Numbered from the stretch's first letter, positions 43,726 to 55,656 are shown. The stretch is DNA of 64,000 nt from Variovorax paradoxus EPS (GCF_000184745.1 NC_014931.1:5642001-5706000), one strand, 5' to 3'. Made by a program: numbers and translations. Notes: generated by a model not told the origin, from the sequence alone.

Positions 43726-43767
43726 GGTCGGTCCTTCAGGTGGTTGCCAGTGCTGCGTGCCAAGGCA

Positions 43768-44301
43768 CTACGCACCAATACTCAAAAACTGGGGTTGCTG
43801 CGAAAGCGCTTGCAGGTTGACTTCCTGCCAGCGCTCTCCTGCTGCGTCGGTGTACAGATGCCCATGCCACGCAGGTGCTTCTGCGCCCGGAGCTTCGGAG
43901 GCCGTGAAGGCCTCCGCGCCCCGCAACCCCGCCAGTCGGTCGACCAGCAATGCGCAGTTGACTTCGAGCAGCTCGTTGAATGCAACGAGCCGCGATTGGA
44001 TGCGCGCCGCCTCGGTGGCGGCCAGTGCCCCGGACCCGCCGGTGGCGAAGCCCGAAAGCTGGACGACGCCATAGAGGCCGCCGCGCAGGTTGGCGACGCC
44101 GAGGAACCACGGCGCCGTGTAGGGCACGGGCTGCGGCGGCGTCCAGGGAAAGATTTCGCCGGCGTGCCCCAGCGGGAAGAGGTACTTGCCCTCGCCCGCC
44201 TCGACGGCAAGCCACGTCGCGGCCACGCCTGTCGTGCGCGCAGCCTGCAGACGGCTTGCAAGCCGGGACTGGAAGGCTCTCAGTGCGTCGCGATTCGCCA
44301 T
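43768..44301 (-). CDS. pilI: CheW-like coupling protein PilI
   Basis: This 177-residue CheW-fold adaptor connects the PilJ receptor and ChpA. CheW beta-barrel features are present: WLAVEAGEGKYLFPL, APWFLGVANLRGGLYGVVQL (the receptor/kinase interface) and a last strand GERWQEVNLQAL. The gene order and direction match the Pseudomonas pil/chp cluster. No methyltransferase (pilK) gene follows here. Confidence 0.92.
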   Translation of the reverse strand: MANRDALRAFQSRLASRLQAARTTGVAATWLAVEAGEGKYLFPLGHAGEIFPWTPPQPVPYTAPWFLGVANLRGGLYGVVQLSGFATGGSGALAATEAARIQSRLVAFNELLEVNCALLVDRLAGLRGAEAFTASEAPGAEAPAWHGHLYTDAAGERWQEVNLQALSQQPQFLSIGA

Positions 44302-44320
44302 GGACTCAGCCGACTCCTGC

Positions 44321-44686
44321 TCAGGCCAGCGCGCTGATCTTGGACATCAGATCGGCCGCGTTGACCGGCTTCACGATGTAGTCGCGTGCGCCCTGGCGCA
44401 TGCCCCAGACACGATCGGTTTCCTGGTTTTTGCTGGTGCACAGGATGATCGGGATGGCCGCGTACTTCGGGTCGCGGGCGATGGCGCGCGTGAGCTGGAA
44501 GCCGTTCTGGCCGGGCATGACCACGTCCATGAGGATCAGGTCGGGCTGGTCTTCTTCCAGGCGGCGCATCGCGTCGTCGGCGTTTTCGGCCGTCTTCACG
44601 GCGAAGCCGTTCTTCTGGAGGAGGTCGGTCAGAAACACCAGTTCAGTCTTGGAGTCGTCGACGACGAGGATTTTTCGAATAGGCAT
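44321..44686 (-). CDS. pilH: Response regulator PilH
   Basis: This 121-residue single receiver domain has the acidic pocket in VVDDSKTE, the phosphoryl Asp in LILMDVVMPGQNGFQ, and Lys in YIVKPVNAADL. It is a CheY-like output protein of the twitching system. The start at 44686 overlaps the pilG stop by one base (TAATG); a longer frame upstream is antiphase pilG sequence. Confidence 0.94.
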   Translation of the reverse strand: MPIRKILVVDDSKTELVFLTDLLQKNGFAVKTAENADDAMRRLEEDQPDLILMDVVMPGQNGFQLTRAIARDPKYAAIPIILCTSKNQETDRVWGMRQGARDYIVKPVNAADLMSKISALA

Positions 44687-45084
44687 TACTGCACTTCCTG
44701 TTGAACGATGCCAAACTGCTGCACGGCCTGCAGCAGCTGGTCTTTGGTGAAAGGTTTGGTCAGGTAGTCTTGCGACCCGACCATGCGGCCGCGGGCCTTG
44801 TCGAATACACCGTCTTTCGAAGACAGCATGACGACCGGAACCTTGGAGAAATGGGCGTTGCGCTTGATGATGGCGCACGTCTGGTAGCCATCGAGACGCG
44901 GCATGAGGATGTCGCAGAAAATCAGATGGGGCTTGTGGTCGTTAACCTTGGAGAGCGCATCGAAACCGTCTTCCGCCAGAAGAACCTCGTGCCCACCCTG
45001 CTTCAGAAAAATCTCGGCACTGCGCCGGATGGTGTTGCTGTCATCGATGACCAGCACCTTGTAACCTGATCCATTCGGGCCCAT
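44686..45084 (-). CDS. pilG: Response regulator PilG
   Basis: This 132-residue single receiver domain shows VIDDSNTIRRSAEIFLKQGG, phospho-Asp in LIFCDILMPRLDGYQ and LTKPFTKDQL. It activates pilus extension in the known Pil/Chp systems. It begins the chemosensory operon, 79 bp downstream of rubA, and GGAGCG precedes the start. Confidence 0.94.
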   Translation of the reverse strand: MGPNGSGYKVLVIDDSNTIRRSAEIFLKQGGHEVLLAEDGFDALSKVNDHKPHLIFCDILMPRLDGYQTCAIIKRNAHFSKVPVVMLSSKDGVFDKARGRMVGSQDYLTKPFTKDQLLQAVQQFGIVQQEVQ

Positions 45085-45163
45085 TGCAAACGCTCCTGCT
45101 CATGAGACTTGGATGCCCGCCGCGCCGTACATCGACGCAGATCGCGTAGCCCTATGCCAATCT

Positions 45164-45334
45164 TCAGATTTCAACCATTTCGAAGTCTTCCTTGCGTGCA
45201 CCGCACTCAGGACAGGTCCAGTTCATCGGAACATCGGCCCAGGCCGTGCCTGCCGCGATCCCGTCTTCCGGTACACCAACCGCTTCGTCATAGATCCACC
45301 CACAAATCAGGCACATCCAAGTTTTCGTATTCAT
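45164..45334 (-). CDS. rubA: Rubredoxin
   Basis: This 56-residue one-iron electron carrier has metal ligands Cys8 and Cys11 (MCLICGW) and Cys41 and Cys44 (CPECG). The conserved aromatic and proline positions (GWIYDEA, GVPEDGI, DVPMNW) between them are typical. It lies between thiD (divergent) and pilG, an arrangement common in betaproteobacteria. Its electron partner is not evident from context. Confidence 0.95.
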   Translation of the reverse strand: MNTKTWMCLICGWIYDEAVGVPEDGIAAGTAWADVPMNWTCPECGARKEDFEMVEI

Positions 45335-45445
45335 CGGAGCTTAAAGTCCTTGTTCATTAAATGCAACGAGTGTATCTATGCGTATCTCACTGGCGAGCGA
45401 TAAACGTCGCGCCTATGCCACCATCCAGGGGATTCCGCCCGGCGT

Positions 45446-46408
45446 ATGACCATCTACTTACTTCCAGCAGACAACGCCCGCAAACCGGGCGATCTTAACG
45501 ACCCCTCGCAGGACGCCGAAGCGCTCGCCGAACGCGACCTGAATCCGCCCTGCGTGCTGGTCTTCAATGCCAGCGACCCGAGCGGTGCCGGCGGCCTGGG
45601 CGCCGACGCCCTCGCCATGGCGTCGGTGGGCGCACACATTCTGCCCGTGGTCACCGGCGCCTACGCCCGGGACACGGCCGAGATATTCGACCATTTCGCG
45701 TTCGACGAGGAGGCCATCGCCGAGCAGGCGCGGGCCATCCTGGAGGACGTGGAAGTCCAGCTGATCAAGGTGGGTTTCGTCGGAACGCCCGACGCCCTGA
45801 GCACGATCGCCGAGACCGCCTCCGACTACCCGGAAGTGCCCGTGGTGGCCTACATGCCCAACCTTTCCTGGTGGGACGAGAACCAGATCGAGGCCTATCT
45901 GGACGCGTTTCGCGAGCTCGTTTTGCCCCAGACGACAGTGTTGGTTGGAAACCACAGTACGCTCTGGCGCTGGCTGCTTCCGGACTGGAGCGGCGAGCGG
46001 GCGCCCGGTGCGCGCGACATCGCCAAGGCCGCCGGAGAGTTCGGCGTGCCCTACACGCTGGTCACCGGCATGGTGCTGCCCGACCAGTTCATCGACAACG
46101 TGCTGGCCTCGCCGCAGTCGGTTCTCGCCAATGAGAAGTACGAGCGGCTCGAAGCGGTTTTCGCCGGCGCGGGCGACACGCTCTCGGCGGCGCTGGCCGC
46201 CCTGCTCGCGAGCGGCACCGACCTCGTGGCCGCGACGAGCGAAGCCCTCGCCTACATGGACCGGTGCCTGGACGCGGGTTTCCGCCCCGGCATGGGCCAC
46301 GTGCTGCCCGATCGCCTGTTCTGGGCCGAGCCCGAGGACGACGAAGAAGACGACGACCCCGACGCGCCCCAAGACTTCGCCCTCCCCCCTCACGACACCC
46401 GACACTGA
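45446..46408 (+). CDS. thiD: Hydroxymethylpyrimidine (phospho)kinase-type protein ThiD
   Basis: This 320-residue ribokinase-fold protein is of the ThiD group, which phosphorylates HMP in thiamine synthesis. Visible are NASDPSGAGGLGADALAMASVGAHILPVVT, a mid-region KVGFVG, and the anion hole GAGDTLSAALAALLASG near 250. Residues after ~295 form a strongly acidic tail (EPEDDEEDDDPD) not found in the classical enzyme. Divergent from rubA. No TPP riboswitch was found in the leader. Substrate specificity is inferred. Confidence 0.85.
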   Translation: MTIYLLPADNARKPGDLNDPSQDAEALAERDLNPPCVLVFNASDPSGAGGLGADALAMASVGAHILPVVTGAYARDTAEIFDHFAFDEEAIAEQARAILEDVEVQLIKVGFVGTPDALSTIAETASDYPEVPVVAYMPNLSWWDENQIEAYLDAFRELVLPQTTVLVGNHSTLWRWLLPDWSGERAPGARDIAKAAGEFGVPYTLVTGMVLPDQFIDNVLASPQSVLANEKYERLEAVFAGAGDTLSAALAALLASGTDLVAATSEALAYMDRCLDAGFRPGMGHVLPDRLFWAEPEDDEEDDDPDAPQDFALPPHDTRH

Positions 46409-46414
46409 AATGTT

Positions 46415-46513
46415 GCTCGCCCCCAGGCTGCCCGCACTTCGTGTCGGTTCGCCAACCCCCTACCGGGGGCGGGCCGGCCGCTTCGGGCGGCCGTGCGCGG
46501 CGGCCCTCCCCTG
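46415..46513 (+). repeat. ~95-bp dispersed repeat, copy 2 (thiD-hemL gap)
   Basis: GCTCGCCCCCAGGCT, GCACTTCGTGTCG, CCAACCCCCTACCGGGGGC and GGCCGCTTCGGGCGGCC appear in order, ending 21 bp before the hemL start, so the hemL leader consists largely of this element. Confidence 0.8.
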
Positions 46514-46534
46514 AAAACCCTCCCCTTCGCTGCG

Positions 46535-47821
<1,287 letters not shown>

Positions 47822-47824
47822 TCC

Positions 47825-48307
47825 ATGAACGCCCTGCGCCTGCTGCCGGTAGTGAGTGTCTCTCTTGCTCTTCTTCTACCCGGCCTGGCGCTTGCGCAGT
47901 CCGCCTTCGAGCCGAAGAACATCTGGGTCAACCCGGGCTTCTATTCGGCGCATTTCGACAGCGGCAAGGGCCTGGAAAATTCCAACTTCGGCCTGGGCTT
48001 CGAGTACCCGCTGAACGACACCTACCGCATCACGGCGGGTGCGTTCCACAACAGCGACCGCAGGCAGTCGCACTACATCGGGCTGTACGTGCTGCCCTTC
48101 GAGTTCTACGGCGTGAAGTTCGGCGCGGTGGTGGGCGGCTTCGACGGCTATCCCAACTACCGCGACGGCAACTGGTTCCCGGCGATCCTTCCGACGGCCG
48201 CCATCGAAGGCAAGAACTGGGGCCTGAACATCGCCTACGTGCCGACGATCAGGAACCGCCTGTACGGCGCCATCACCTTCCAGCTCAAGTACCGGTTCGG
48301 AGAATAG
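47825..48307 (+). CDS. Secreted beta-barrel-type envelope protein (unknown)
   Basis: This 160-residue protein has a signal peptide (residues 1-~24, LALLLPGLALAQ) and alternating aromatic/polar strands (NFGLGFEYPL, YRITAGAFHNS, YIGLYVLPFEFYG, NWGLNIAYVP, ending LKYRF). The final aromatic residue and strand pattern suggest a small outer-membrane barrel. It is 3 bp after hemL, so co-transcribed. I cannot name its activity; a lipid A-modifying enzyme is one possibility. Confidence 0.72.
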   Translation: MNALRLLPVVSVSLALLLPGLALAQSAFEPKNIWVNPGFYSAHFDSGKGLENSNFGLGFEYPLNDTYRITAGAFHNSDRRQSHYIGLYVLPFEFYGVKFGAVVGGFDGYPNYRDGNWFPAILPTAAIEGKNWGLNIAYVPTIRNRLYGAITFQLKYRFGE

Positions 48308-48400
48308 GCTCGCCCCCAGGCTCCGCGCACTTCGTGTCGCTACTCCTTCCCCCTACCGGGGGCAACACAAGCGGCCCGGCAAAGCCGGTTCCGCTGCGTT
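48308..48400 (+). repeat. ~95-bp dispersed repeat, copy 3 (between the beta-barrel gene and purH)
   Basis: This copy shares GCTCGCCCCCAGGCT, GCGCACTTCGTGTCGC, CCCCCTACCGGGGGC and a GGCCCGGCAAAGCCGG hairpin. It lies between convergent genes. Confidence 0.78.
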
Positions 48401-48429
48401 CTCGAAGAAACCGAAGAAAGCCCGCCCCT

Positions 48430-50037
<1,608 letters not shown>

Positions 50038-50052
50038 GGGTATGCCGTGAAG

Positions 50053-50289
50053 TTATTTCAAAAGTTTGTGCTCGACCAATTTCTTGCGGAGCGTGTTTCG
50101 GTTGAGGCCCAACCATTGCGCGGCCTTCGACTGGTTGCCTTCGGCGCGCGTCATCACGACGTCGAGCAGCGGCTTCTCGACCACGCGCACGAGCATCTCG
50201 TACATGCCGTCGGGTTCGGTGCCGCGCAGGTCGCGAAAGTAGCTGTCCAGACTGGTGCGCACGCAGTCCTCGATGTGTTTCTTGCTCAT
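50053..50289 (-). CDS. fis: Fis-family DNA-binding protein
   Basis: This 78-residue nucleoid protein ends in the Fis HTH (GNQSKAAQWLGLNRNTLRKKL). The start at 50289 is preferred because it begins the family's core (SKKHIEDCVRTSL). It lies 19 bp after dusB, the classic arrangement in which dusB and fis share a growth-regulated promoter. Confidence 0.95.
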   Translation of the reverse strand: MSKKHIEDCVRTSLDSYFRDLRGTEPDGMYEMLVRVVEKPLLDVVMTRAEGNQSKAAQWLGLNRNTLRKKLVEHKLLK

Positions 50290-50308
50290 TGCTTCTTCTC
50301 TTCTTCTC

Positions 50309-51367
50309 TCAATCGACGGCGCAGGCCGCCTCCTCTTCACCGGACAGCTCTTCGGCCGCCTGGTGGGCGGGCATGCGGTCCATGCGGTCCGCAAGCCCGT
50401 CGAAATAGTCACCGACCGCGCGCAGCTGTTCGGCGCAGTCCTCGATGGTGTTCATACGGCCGCGGAACGCTTCGCCGTCGGGGAGCGTGCGCACGTACCA
50501 GCCGATGTGCTTGCGCGCGGTGCGCACGCCGCTGAAATCGCCGTAGAGCGCGTAGTGCTCCACCAGGTGATCGAGCAACAGGCGGCGCACCTCGGCGACC
50601 AGCGGCGGCGCGCGGTGCGTGCCGGTCTCCAGGAAGTGCGCGATCTCGCGAAAGATCCAGGGCCGGCCCTGTGCCGCGCGGCCGATCATCACCGCGTCGG
50701 CACCGGTGGCCGCGAGCACGTCGCGCGCCTTCTCGGGCGAATTGATGTCGCCATTGGCCACCACCGGCACGCGCACCGCGGCCTTCACTGCCGCGATGGT
50801 GTCGTACTCGGCGTGGCCCTTGTAGCCTTGCTCGCGCGTGCGGCCGTGCACGGTGAGCATCTGCACGCCGGCCGATTCGAAATCGCGCGCGAGCTTCACC
50901 GCATTGCGGTTGTCTTCGCTCCAGCCGGTACGCATCTTGAGCGTGACCGGCACGTTGAACGGTTGCGCCGCATCGACCACGGCCTGCACGATTTCAAGTG
51001 CCAGCGGCTCGTCGCGCATCAGCGCCGAACCCGCCCACTTGTTGCAGACCTTCTTGGCCGGGCAACCCATGTTGATGTCGATGATCTGCGCGCCGCGCTC
51101 GATGTTGTAGACCGTGGCCTCGGCCATCATGGCCGCATCGGTGCCGGCAATCTGCACCGCGATGGGGCCCGGTTCGCCGTCGTGATTCGCGCGGCGCGAT
51201 GTCTTGAGCGTGCCCCAGAGTTCCTTGCGCGAGGTGACCATCTCGCTGACCGCATAGCCCGCACCGAGTTCGCGGCACAGCATGCGGAAGGGCCGGTCCG
51301 TCACGCCGGCCATGGGCGCGGCGAACAGGCGGTTTTCCAGCGTGTGGGTGCCGATCTGCAAGGTCAT
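50309..51367 (-). CDS. dusB: tRNA-dihydrouridine synthase B
   Basis: This 352-residue FMN enzyme reduces uridines in the tRNA D-loop. The N-terminal AAPMAGVTDRPFRML, the catalytic Cys in DINMGCPAKKVC, KMRTGWSEDNRNAV and the FMN phosphate site GADAVMIGRAAQGRPWIF are visible. First gene of dusB-fis-purH. Confidence 0.96.
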   Translation of the reverse strand: MTLQIGTHTLENRLFAAPMAGVTDRPFRMLCRELGAGYAVSEMVTSRKELWGTLKTSRRANHDGEPGPIAVQIAGTDAAMMAEATVYNIERGAQIIDINMGCPAKKVCNKWAGSALMRDEPLALEIVQAVVDAAQPFNVPVTLKMRTGWSEDNRNAVKLARDFESAGVQMLTVHGRTREQGYKGHAEYDTIAAVKAAVRVPVVANGDINSPEKARDVLAATGADAVMIGRAAQGRPWIFREIAHFLETGTHRAPPLVAEVRRLLLDHLVEHYALYGDFSGVRTARKHIGWYVRTLPDGEAFRGRMNTIEDCAEQLRAVGDYFDGLADRMDRMPAHQAAEELSGEEEAACAVD

Positions 51368-51552
51368 TGGGAAGGAGGCTGTGCGGTTCGGCTGCTGAAA
51401 AATGAGGCACGATTGTAGCCACCTGCGATTTCAGCGACTGAAACGATTTGCGCTCGCGGGACAGGCGTAAACACCAATGCTTCGCGGGGCTTTCTCCCAC
51501 GTGGATGCGACGTAAGCGCTGCCTATACTCCGCCACCTTTTCGCCCCACCTC

Positions 51553-52023
51553 ATGCAAGCCTGGCTCGACTCCCTCATGGCGCTTCTGGCGCTGCCGCAG
51601 TACGGCCTCTCGACGCTGTTCGTCGCCGCCTTCGTCTCGGCCACGCTCTTGCCCGTCGGCTCCGAGCCTTTTCTCTTCGGCCTGCTGAAGCTCAACCCGG
51701 ACATGTTCTGGCCGGCGATCGCGGTGGCGACCATCGGCAACACGCTGGGCGGCGCGGTCGACTGGTGGATGGGCTACGGCGCGCACAAGGTCGCTGACAA
51801 ATACTCGCACTCGAAACACCATGTGCGCGTGCTCGGGTGGCTCGAAAGGCTGGGGCCGAAGGCGTGCCTCTTGAGCTGGCTGCCGCTGGTGGGCGATCCG
51901 CTGTGCGCGGTCGCGGGCTGGCTCAAGCTGCCGTTCTGGCCGTGCCTCGGCTACATGGCCATCGGGAAGTTCCTGCGCTACGTCACGATGACGGTCGCGC
52001 TGCTGTACGTCTTCCCGTCCTGA
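51553..52023 (+). CDS. YqaA-family membrane protein (DedA/SNARE-associated fold)
   Basis: This 156-residue inner-membrane protein has 4 predicted helices. The signature TLLPVGSEPFLFGL and NTLGGAVDWWMGYGA is typical of YqaA-type DedA relatives, thought to act in lipid or ion homeostasis. The start at 51553 precedes the first helix. It converges on the GST gene. Confidence 0.85.
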   Translation: MQAWLDSLMALLALPQYGLSTLFVAAFVSATLLPVGSEPFLFGLLKLNPDMFWPAIAVATIGNTLGGAVDWWMGYGAHKVADKYSHSKHHVRVLGWLERLGPKACLLSWLPLVGDPLCAVAGWLKLPFWPCLGYMAIGKFLRYVTMTVALLYVFPS

Positions 52024-52038
52024 CGAGACTTCAGCCTC

Positions 52039-52713
52039 TCAGCTCAACAGGCCGTAGGGACCGCCGCGCTCCAGCGCACGCTTGTAGGCCGCACGCGCGT
52101 GGATGCGCTCCAGGTACGCCATCAGCTTCGGCCGCTTCGCATCGAGCCCGCCGCGCGCCTGCGCAGCTTCGATCACGAAACTCATCTGGATATCGGCGCC
52201 GCTGAATTCATCGCCGGCGAACCATTCGCTCTTGCCGAGTTCGGACTCCATGTAGCTCAGATGGCTCGCGATGTTCGGGTTGATGAAAGCGCCTTTGGTC
52301 TTGGCCGCGATGGCCTTGGCGATGGGCTTCGCGAAGAAGGGCATCTTCGTCGTCTCGATGCGGTCGAAGATCAGCTTGAGCAGAAGCGGCGACATCGCCG
52401 TGCCTTCGGCGAAATGCATCCAGTAGCGGTAGCGCAAAGCCTCCGGCGTGCCGGCCGCGGGCGCGAGGCGGCCGTGGCCGTAGCGCTCGATCACCGTCTC
52501 GATGATCGCGCCCGACTCCGCGAGCGTGAGGCCGTCGTCGGTCGTCACCACAGGCGACTTGCCAAGCGGGTGAATGGCTTTGAGCGAAGCGGGCGCCAAC
52601 ATGGTTTGCGCATCGCGCTGGTAGTGAGCGATCTCGTACGGCAGTTCGAGCTCTTCGAGCAGCCAGAGCACGCGCTGCGAGCGCGAATTGTTGAGGTGGT
52701 GAACGGTGAGCAT
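52039..52713 (-). CDS. Glutathione S-transferase family protein
   Basis: This 224-residue protein has an N-terminal thioredoxin-fold GST domain (residues ~1-80: VHHLNNSRSQRVLWLLEEL, GKSPVVTTDDG, ESGAIIETVIERYG) and a C-terminal helical domain (GADIQMSFVIEAA). A Ser/Asn near residue 9 is in the place of the catalytic residue. The substrate is unknown. The start at 52713 matches the usual N-terminus. Confidence 0.92.
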   Translation of the reverse strand: MLTVHHLNNSRSQRVLWLLEELELPYEIAHYQRDAQTMLAPASLKAIHPLGKSPVVTTDDGLTLAESGAIIETVIERYGHGRLAPAAGTPEALRYRYWMHFAEGTAMSPLLLKLIFDRIETTKMPFFAKPIAKAIAAKTKGAFINPNIASHLSYMESELGKSEWFAGDEFSGADIQMSFVIEAAQARGGLDAKRPKLMAYLERIHARAAYKRALERGGPYGLLS

Positions 52714-52844
52714 GGCGCGGGCCTTGTGGAGGAATCGGGGCGCGCGCAGTCTAACCAACAGCAGCGACCACGGGGCTTTGACACCCACCGACACAGCGCG
52801 CCCGCCTACGGTGAACCGGAGGGCCGCTTCCTAGACTCATCCAG

Positions 52845-53834
52845 ATGAAAAACTCCCTGCAGTCCTGGTCTTGGAAGCCCCTCGCAGCCGGCCTCTGGCT
52901 CGGCGCCCTGGCTTCGCACACGTGGGCGCTGCAACCCGAGGAAATCTTTCGCAAGGCATCGCCCGCGGTCTGGACCGTCAAGGGCGACCAGGGCAACAAC
53001 AAGACCAGCGTCGGCAGCGCGGTGGCGGTCACGCCCGCGGCGCTGGCCACGGCCTGCCATGTGGTGAACGGCGCCATGTCGGCCACCGTGACGCAGGGCC
53101 AGGCCACCATCAAGATCAAGAGCATCCTGCGCGACCCCGATCCGTCTCGCGACCTGTGCGTGCTGATGACGGAAACGCCGCTGCAGTTGCCCGCCGTGCA
53201 GATCGCGCCAGTCGAAGGTTTGCGCGTCGGCCAGCGCGTGTTCGCCATCGGCAGCCCGCACGGACTCGAACTCACATTGAGCGAAGGTCTGATCTCCGCC
53301 TTGCGGCCCCGCTCGCAAGGCCAGTTGCCGATCATCCAGACCTCCGCGCCGGTGTCTTCGGGCTCGAGCGGCGGCGGGTTGTTCGATGAAGAAGGCCGGC
53401 TCGTCGGCGTCACCGACAGCGTGGCGCCCGGCGGCGCGAATCTCGGCTTTGCCTATCCGGCGCAGTGGGTGATGGAACTGCCGCAGCGCGTGATCGCGGA
53501 GATGACGAAGTGGCGCGAGCTGCTGAAGAACGTCGGCGTGACGCTCGGCCCCGACGGAGAACCCACGCCTTCAGGCCACGCCGACCTGGCCGATGAAGCC
53601 GGCCTGCCGGTCGTCGGCGCCGACCCCGCGCAGATCCGCGTCGCGTACCGCCAGTTCCTGCTGCAGGCGCGGCCGCGAGCATTTCTGATCACGAGCGACA
53701 ACAAGTTCGGCACGGCCACCAACTCGGCTGCGCTGACCGAGCATCTCAGGGGATGTGCGGAACGCAAGGTGGTGTGTGCCGCTTATGCGGTGGACAACAC
53801 GGTGGTGTGGGGCAAGCAGCAGCCCGCGAAGTAA
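52845..53834 (+). CDS. Periplasmic trypsin-like serine protease
   Basis: This 329-residue protein has a signal peptide (~1-28, ending LASHTWA). The chymotrypsin fold has its triad at His72 (ATACHVV), Asp103 (SRDLCVL) and Ser175 (SSGSSGGGLFD). After ~220 there is no PDZ domain but a ~100-residue tail of its own (ADPAQIRVAYRQFLLQARPRA...). It is therefore a DegP-like protease domain without the usual regulatory domains. Probably periplasmic; target unknown. Confidence 0.88.
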   Translation: MKNSLQSWSWKPLAAGLWLGALASHTWALQPEEIFRKASPAVWTVKGDQGNNKTSVGSAVAVTPAALATACHVVNGAMSATVTQGQATIKIKSILRDPDPSRDLCVLMTETPLQLPAVQIAPVEGLRVGQRVFAIGSPHGLELTLSEGLISALRPRSQGQLPIIQTSAPVSSGSSGGGLFDEEGRLVGVTDSVAPGGANLGFAYPAQWVMELPQRVIAEMTKWRELLKNVGVTLGPDGEPTPSGHADLADEAGLPVVGADPAQIRVAYRQFLLQARPRAFLITSDNKFGTATNSAALTEHLRGCAERKVVCAAYAVDNTVVWGKQQPAK

Positions 53835-53847
53835 GCGCGGCTTACTT
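53829..53847. terminator. Hairpin spanning the two convergent stop codons
   Basis: AAGTAAGC and GCTTACTT flank GCG. Both stop codons (TAA at 53832 on the plus strand and TAA at 53844 on the minus strand) lie inside the stem. There is no T run, so its termination strength is uncertain. Confidence 0.5.
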
Positions 53848-54027
53848 CACCCCTGCCTTGCGGAGTTCCTCCGCCGTGATGCGAACCAGCTTCTGGTCGC
53901 GCTGCACGACGATGGCGGTGTTCGTGCGCACAGCCGTCTCGCGTGCCGCACGGGCCGCGCGCTGTATCGCAATCAGTGATGCAGGCAGGTCTTTGTCTTT
54001 CGCTTGACTGAGTTGGTCGCGGGTCAT
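53842..54027 (-). CDS. Small partner protein of the zeta-like kinase (61 aa)
   Basis: This is a 61-residue, mostly helical and basic protein (RDQLSQAKDKDLPASLIAIQRAARAARETA). It starts at an ATG overlapping the kinase stop (ATGA). Its size and coupling suggest an antitoxin or accessory partner; I do not recognise the family. The alternative start at 54042 would extend it further into the kinase gene. Confidence 0.72.
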   Translation of the reverse strand: MTRDQLSQAKDKDLPASLIAIQRAARAARETAVRTNTAIVVQRDQKLVRITAEELRKAGVK

Positions 54028-54545
54028 GACGCCTCTTTCCATTCAATGAGAGCCGGCGCATCGCCGGCGCTGTCATACAGAGCCCAGACATCGACCGCAT
54101 TGCGATAACGTCCATCGAAATTCTGCCGCCCTGCCCGGAAACGGCGGCGAATCACGTCCTCAGGAATGCGATGGCCGCCTTGCCTGACGCGCTCGGCCAC
54201 GCGGGCAATAGCCAATTCTGCAGTCGGTAGCGCCAGAAAGAAAAGGCTGACGTGATAACCCGACGCACGCCATGAGCGGATGTGGCGAAGATAACCAAGC
54301 CCCGACAGCGTTGTCTCGAATGCGAAGCTCTCTTGGCGGCCCACGCAACCGGCAATCTCCTCCAGCATCAGGCGCCCCGCCCTGATTGCTTCGGCTTCCG
54401 GCGCAAAAGGGGAAAGGCCGGCCGCGATCAGATCGGCATTGATGAATCGCGGGCATTGCGCCTCTTCCGGCAGAAAAGCGCGTGCGAAGGTGGTTTTGCC
54501 CGCGCCGTTCGGCCCCGCAATGATGACGATCTTGGGATGGCTCAT
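54024..54545 (-). CDS. Zeta-toxin-like P-loop kinase
   Basis: This 173-residue AAA/zeta-type protein has a Walker A motif GPNGAGKTTF (residues ~11-20), an acidic FINADLIAAGLSPF and an Arg-rich late region (VIRRRFRAGRQNF). Zeta toxins phosphorylate UDP-N-acetylglucosamine, but many chromosomal members have other or unknown roles. The overlapping small gene downstream could be its antitoxin; in classical epsilon-zeta loci the antitoxin comes first. Confidence 0.82.
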   Translation of the reverse strand: MSHPKIVIIAGPNGAGKTTFARAFLPEEAQCPRFINADLIAAGLSPFAPEAEAIRAGRLMLEEIAGCVGRQESFAFETTLSGLGYLRHIRSWRASGYHVSLFFLALPTAELAIARVAERVRQGGHRIPEDVIRRRFRAGRQNFDGRYRNAVDVWALYDSAGDAPALIEWKEAS

Positions 54546-54564
54546 CAAAACGGGGCGTGCGGGC

Positions 54565-55656
54565 TCAAGAACTGAACAGGAAGTTCATCACGTCGCCATC
54601 CTTCACGACGTATTCCTTGCCTTCCGACCGCATCTTTCCCGCGTCCTTCGCGCCCTGCTCGCCCTTGAAGGAGATGTAGTCGTCGAACGCGATGGTCTGG
54701 GCGCGGATGTAGCCCTTCTCGAAATCGCCGTGGATCACGCCAGCCGCCTGCGGACCGGTGTCGCCGATGTGGATGGTCCAGGCGCGCACTTCCTTCACGC
54801 CGGCGGTGAAATACGTCTGCAAGCCCAAGAGCTTGAAGGCCGCGCGGATCAGGCGGTTCAGGCCCGGCTCGTCCTGGCCGATTTCGGCGAGGAACATCTT
54901 CTTGTCCTCGTCGTCCATCTCGGCGAGGTCGGCTTCGATCTTGGCGCAGATGGCGACCACGGGGGCGCCCTGCTTGGCGGCGTATTCGCGCAGGCGGTCC
55001 AGGTACGGGTTGTTCTCGAAGCCGTCTTCGGCCACGTTGCCCACGAACATCGCAGGCTTGGCGGTGATGAGCGTGAAGCTCTTGACCAGCGGCTGCTCTT
55101 CCTTGGTGAACTCGAGCGCGCGCACCGGCGTGTTCTCGTTCAGCGCGGCCTGGCAGCGTTCGAGCAGGCCGACGAGCTTCTGCGCGTCCTTGTCGCCCGA
55201 GCGCGCCACCTTGGTGTGGCGATGCAGCGCCTTCTCGACCGTGGCAAGGTCGGCCAGGCAGAGCTCGGTCTGGATCACTTCGATGTCGGAGATCGGGTCG
55301 ACCTTGCCGGCCACGTGGATCACGTTTTCGTCATCGAAGCAGCGCACCACGTTGACGGTGGCGTCGGTTTCGCGGATGTGCGCCAGGAACTTGTTGCCCA
55401 GGCCCTCGCCGGTGCTGGCACCTGCCACGAGGCCGGCGATGTCGACGAATTCGACGATGGCGGGCACCACGCGCTCGGGATTCACGATCGCACTCAGCTG
55501 GGCGAGCCGCGGATCGGGCACTTCCACCACGCCCACATTGGGCTCGATGGTGCAGAACGGATAGTTTTCCGCTGCGATGCCGGCCTTGGTCAACGCATTG
55601 AAAAGGGTGGATTTACCGACGTTGGGCAGGCCGACGATGCCGCATTGCAAACTCAT
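54565..55656 (-). CDS. ychF: Redox-regulated ATPase/GTPase YchF
   Basis: This 363-residue Obg-like ATPase has the G1 loop [15 protein letters not shown], the helical hairpin after ~120 and a C-terminal TGS-type domain (YKAQ region: [18 protein letters not shown]). It is associated with ribosomes and stress responses. The start at 55656 has AGGACC upstream and gives the standard N-terminus. It lies next to the zeta-like pair without overlap. Confidence 0.96.
   Translation of the reverse strand: MSLQCGIVGLPNVGKSTLFNALTKAGIAAENYPFCTIEPNVGVVEVPDPRLAQLSAIVNPERVVPAIVEFVDIAGLVAGASTGEGLGNKFLAHIRETDATVNVVRCFDDENVIHVAGKVDPISDIEVIQTELCLADLATVEKALHRHTKVARSGDKDAQKLVGLLERCQAALNENTPVRALEFTKEEQPLVKSFTLITAKPAMFVGNVAEDGFENNPYLDRLREYAAKQGAPVVAICAKIEADLAEMDDEDKKMFLAEIGQDEPGLNRLIRAAFKLLGLQTYFTAGVKEVRAWTIHIGDTGPQAAGVIHGDFEKGYIRAQTIAFDDYISFKGEQGAKDAGKMRSEGKEYVVKDGDVMNFLFSS

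Noticed and set aside
45335..45445. A TPP riboswitch before thiD.
   Set aside because: The 111-bp leader lacks the conserved CTGAGA/ACC-GAA elements.
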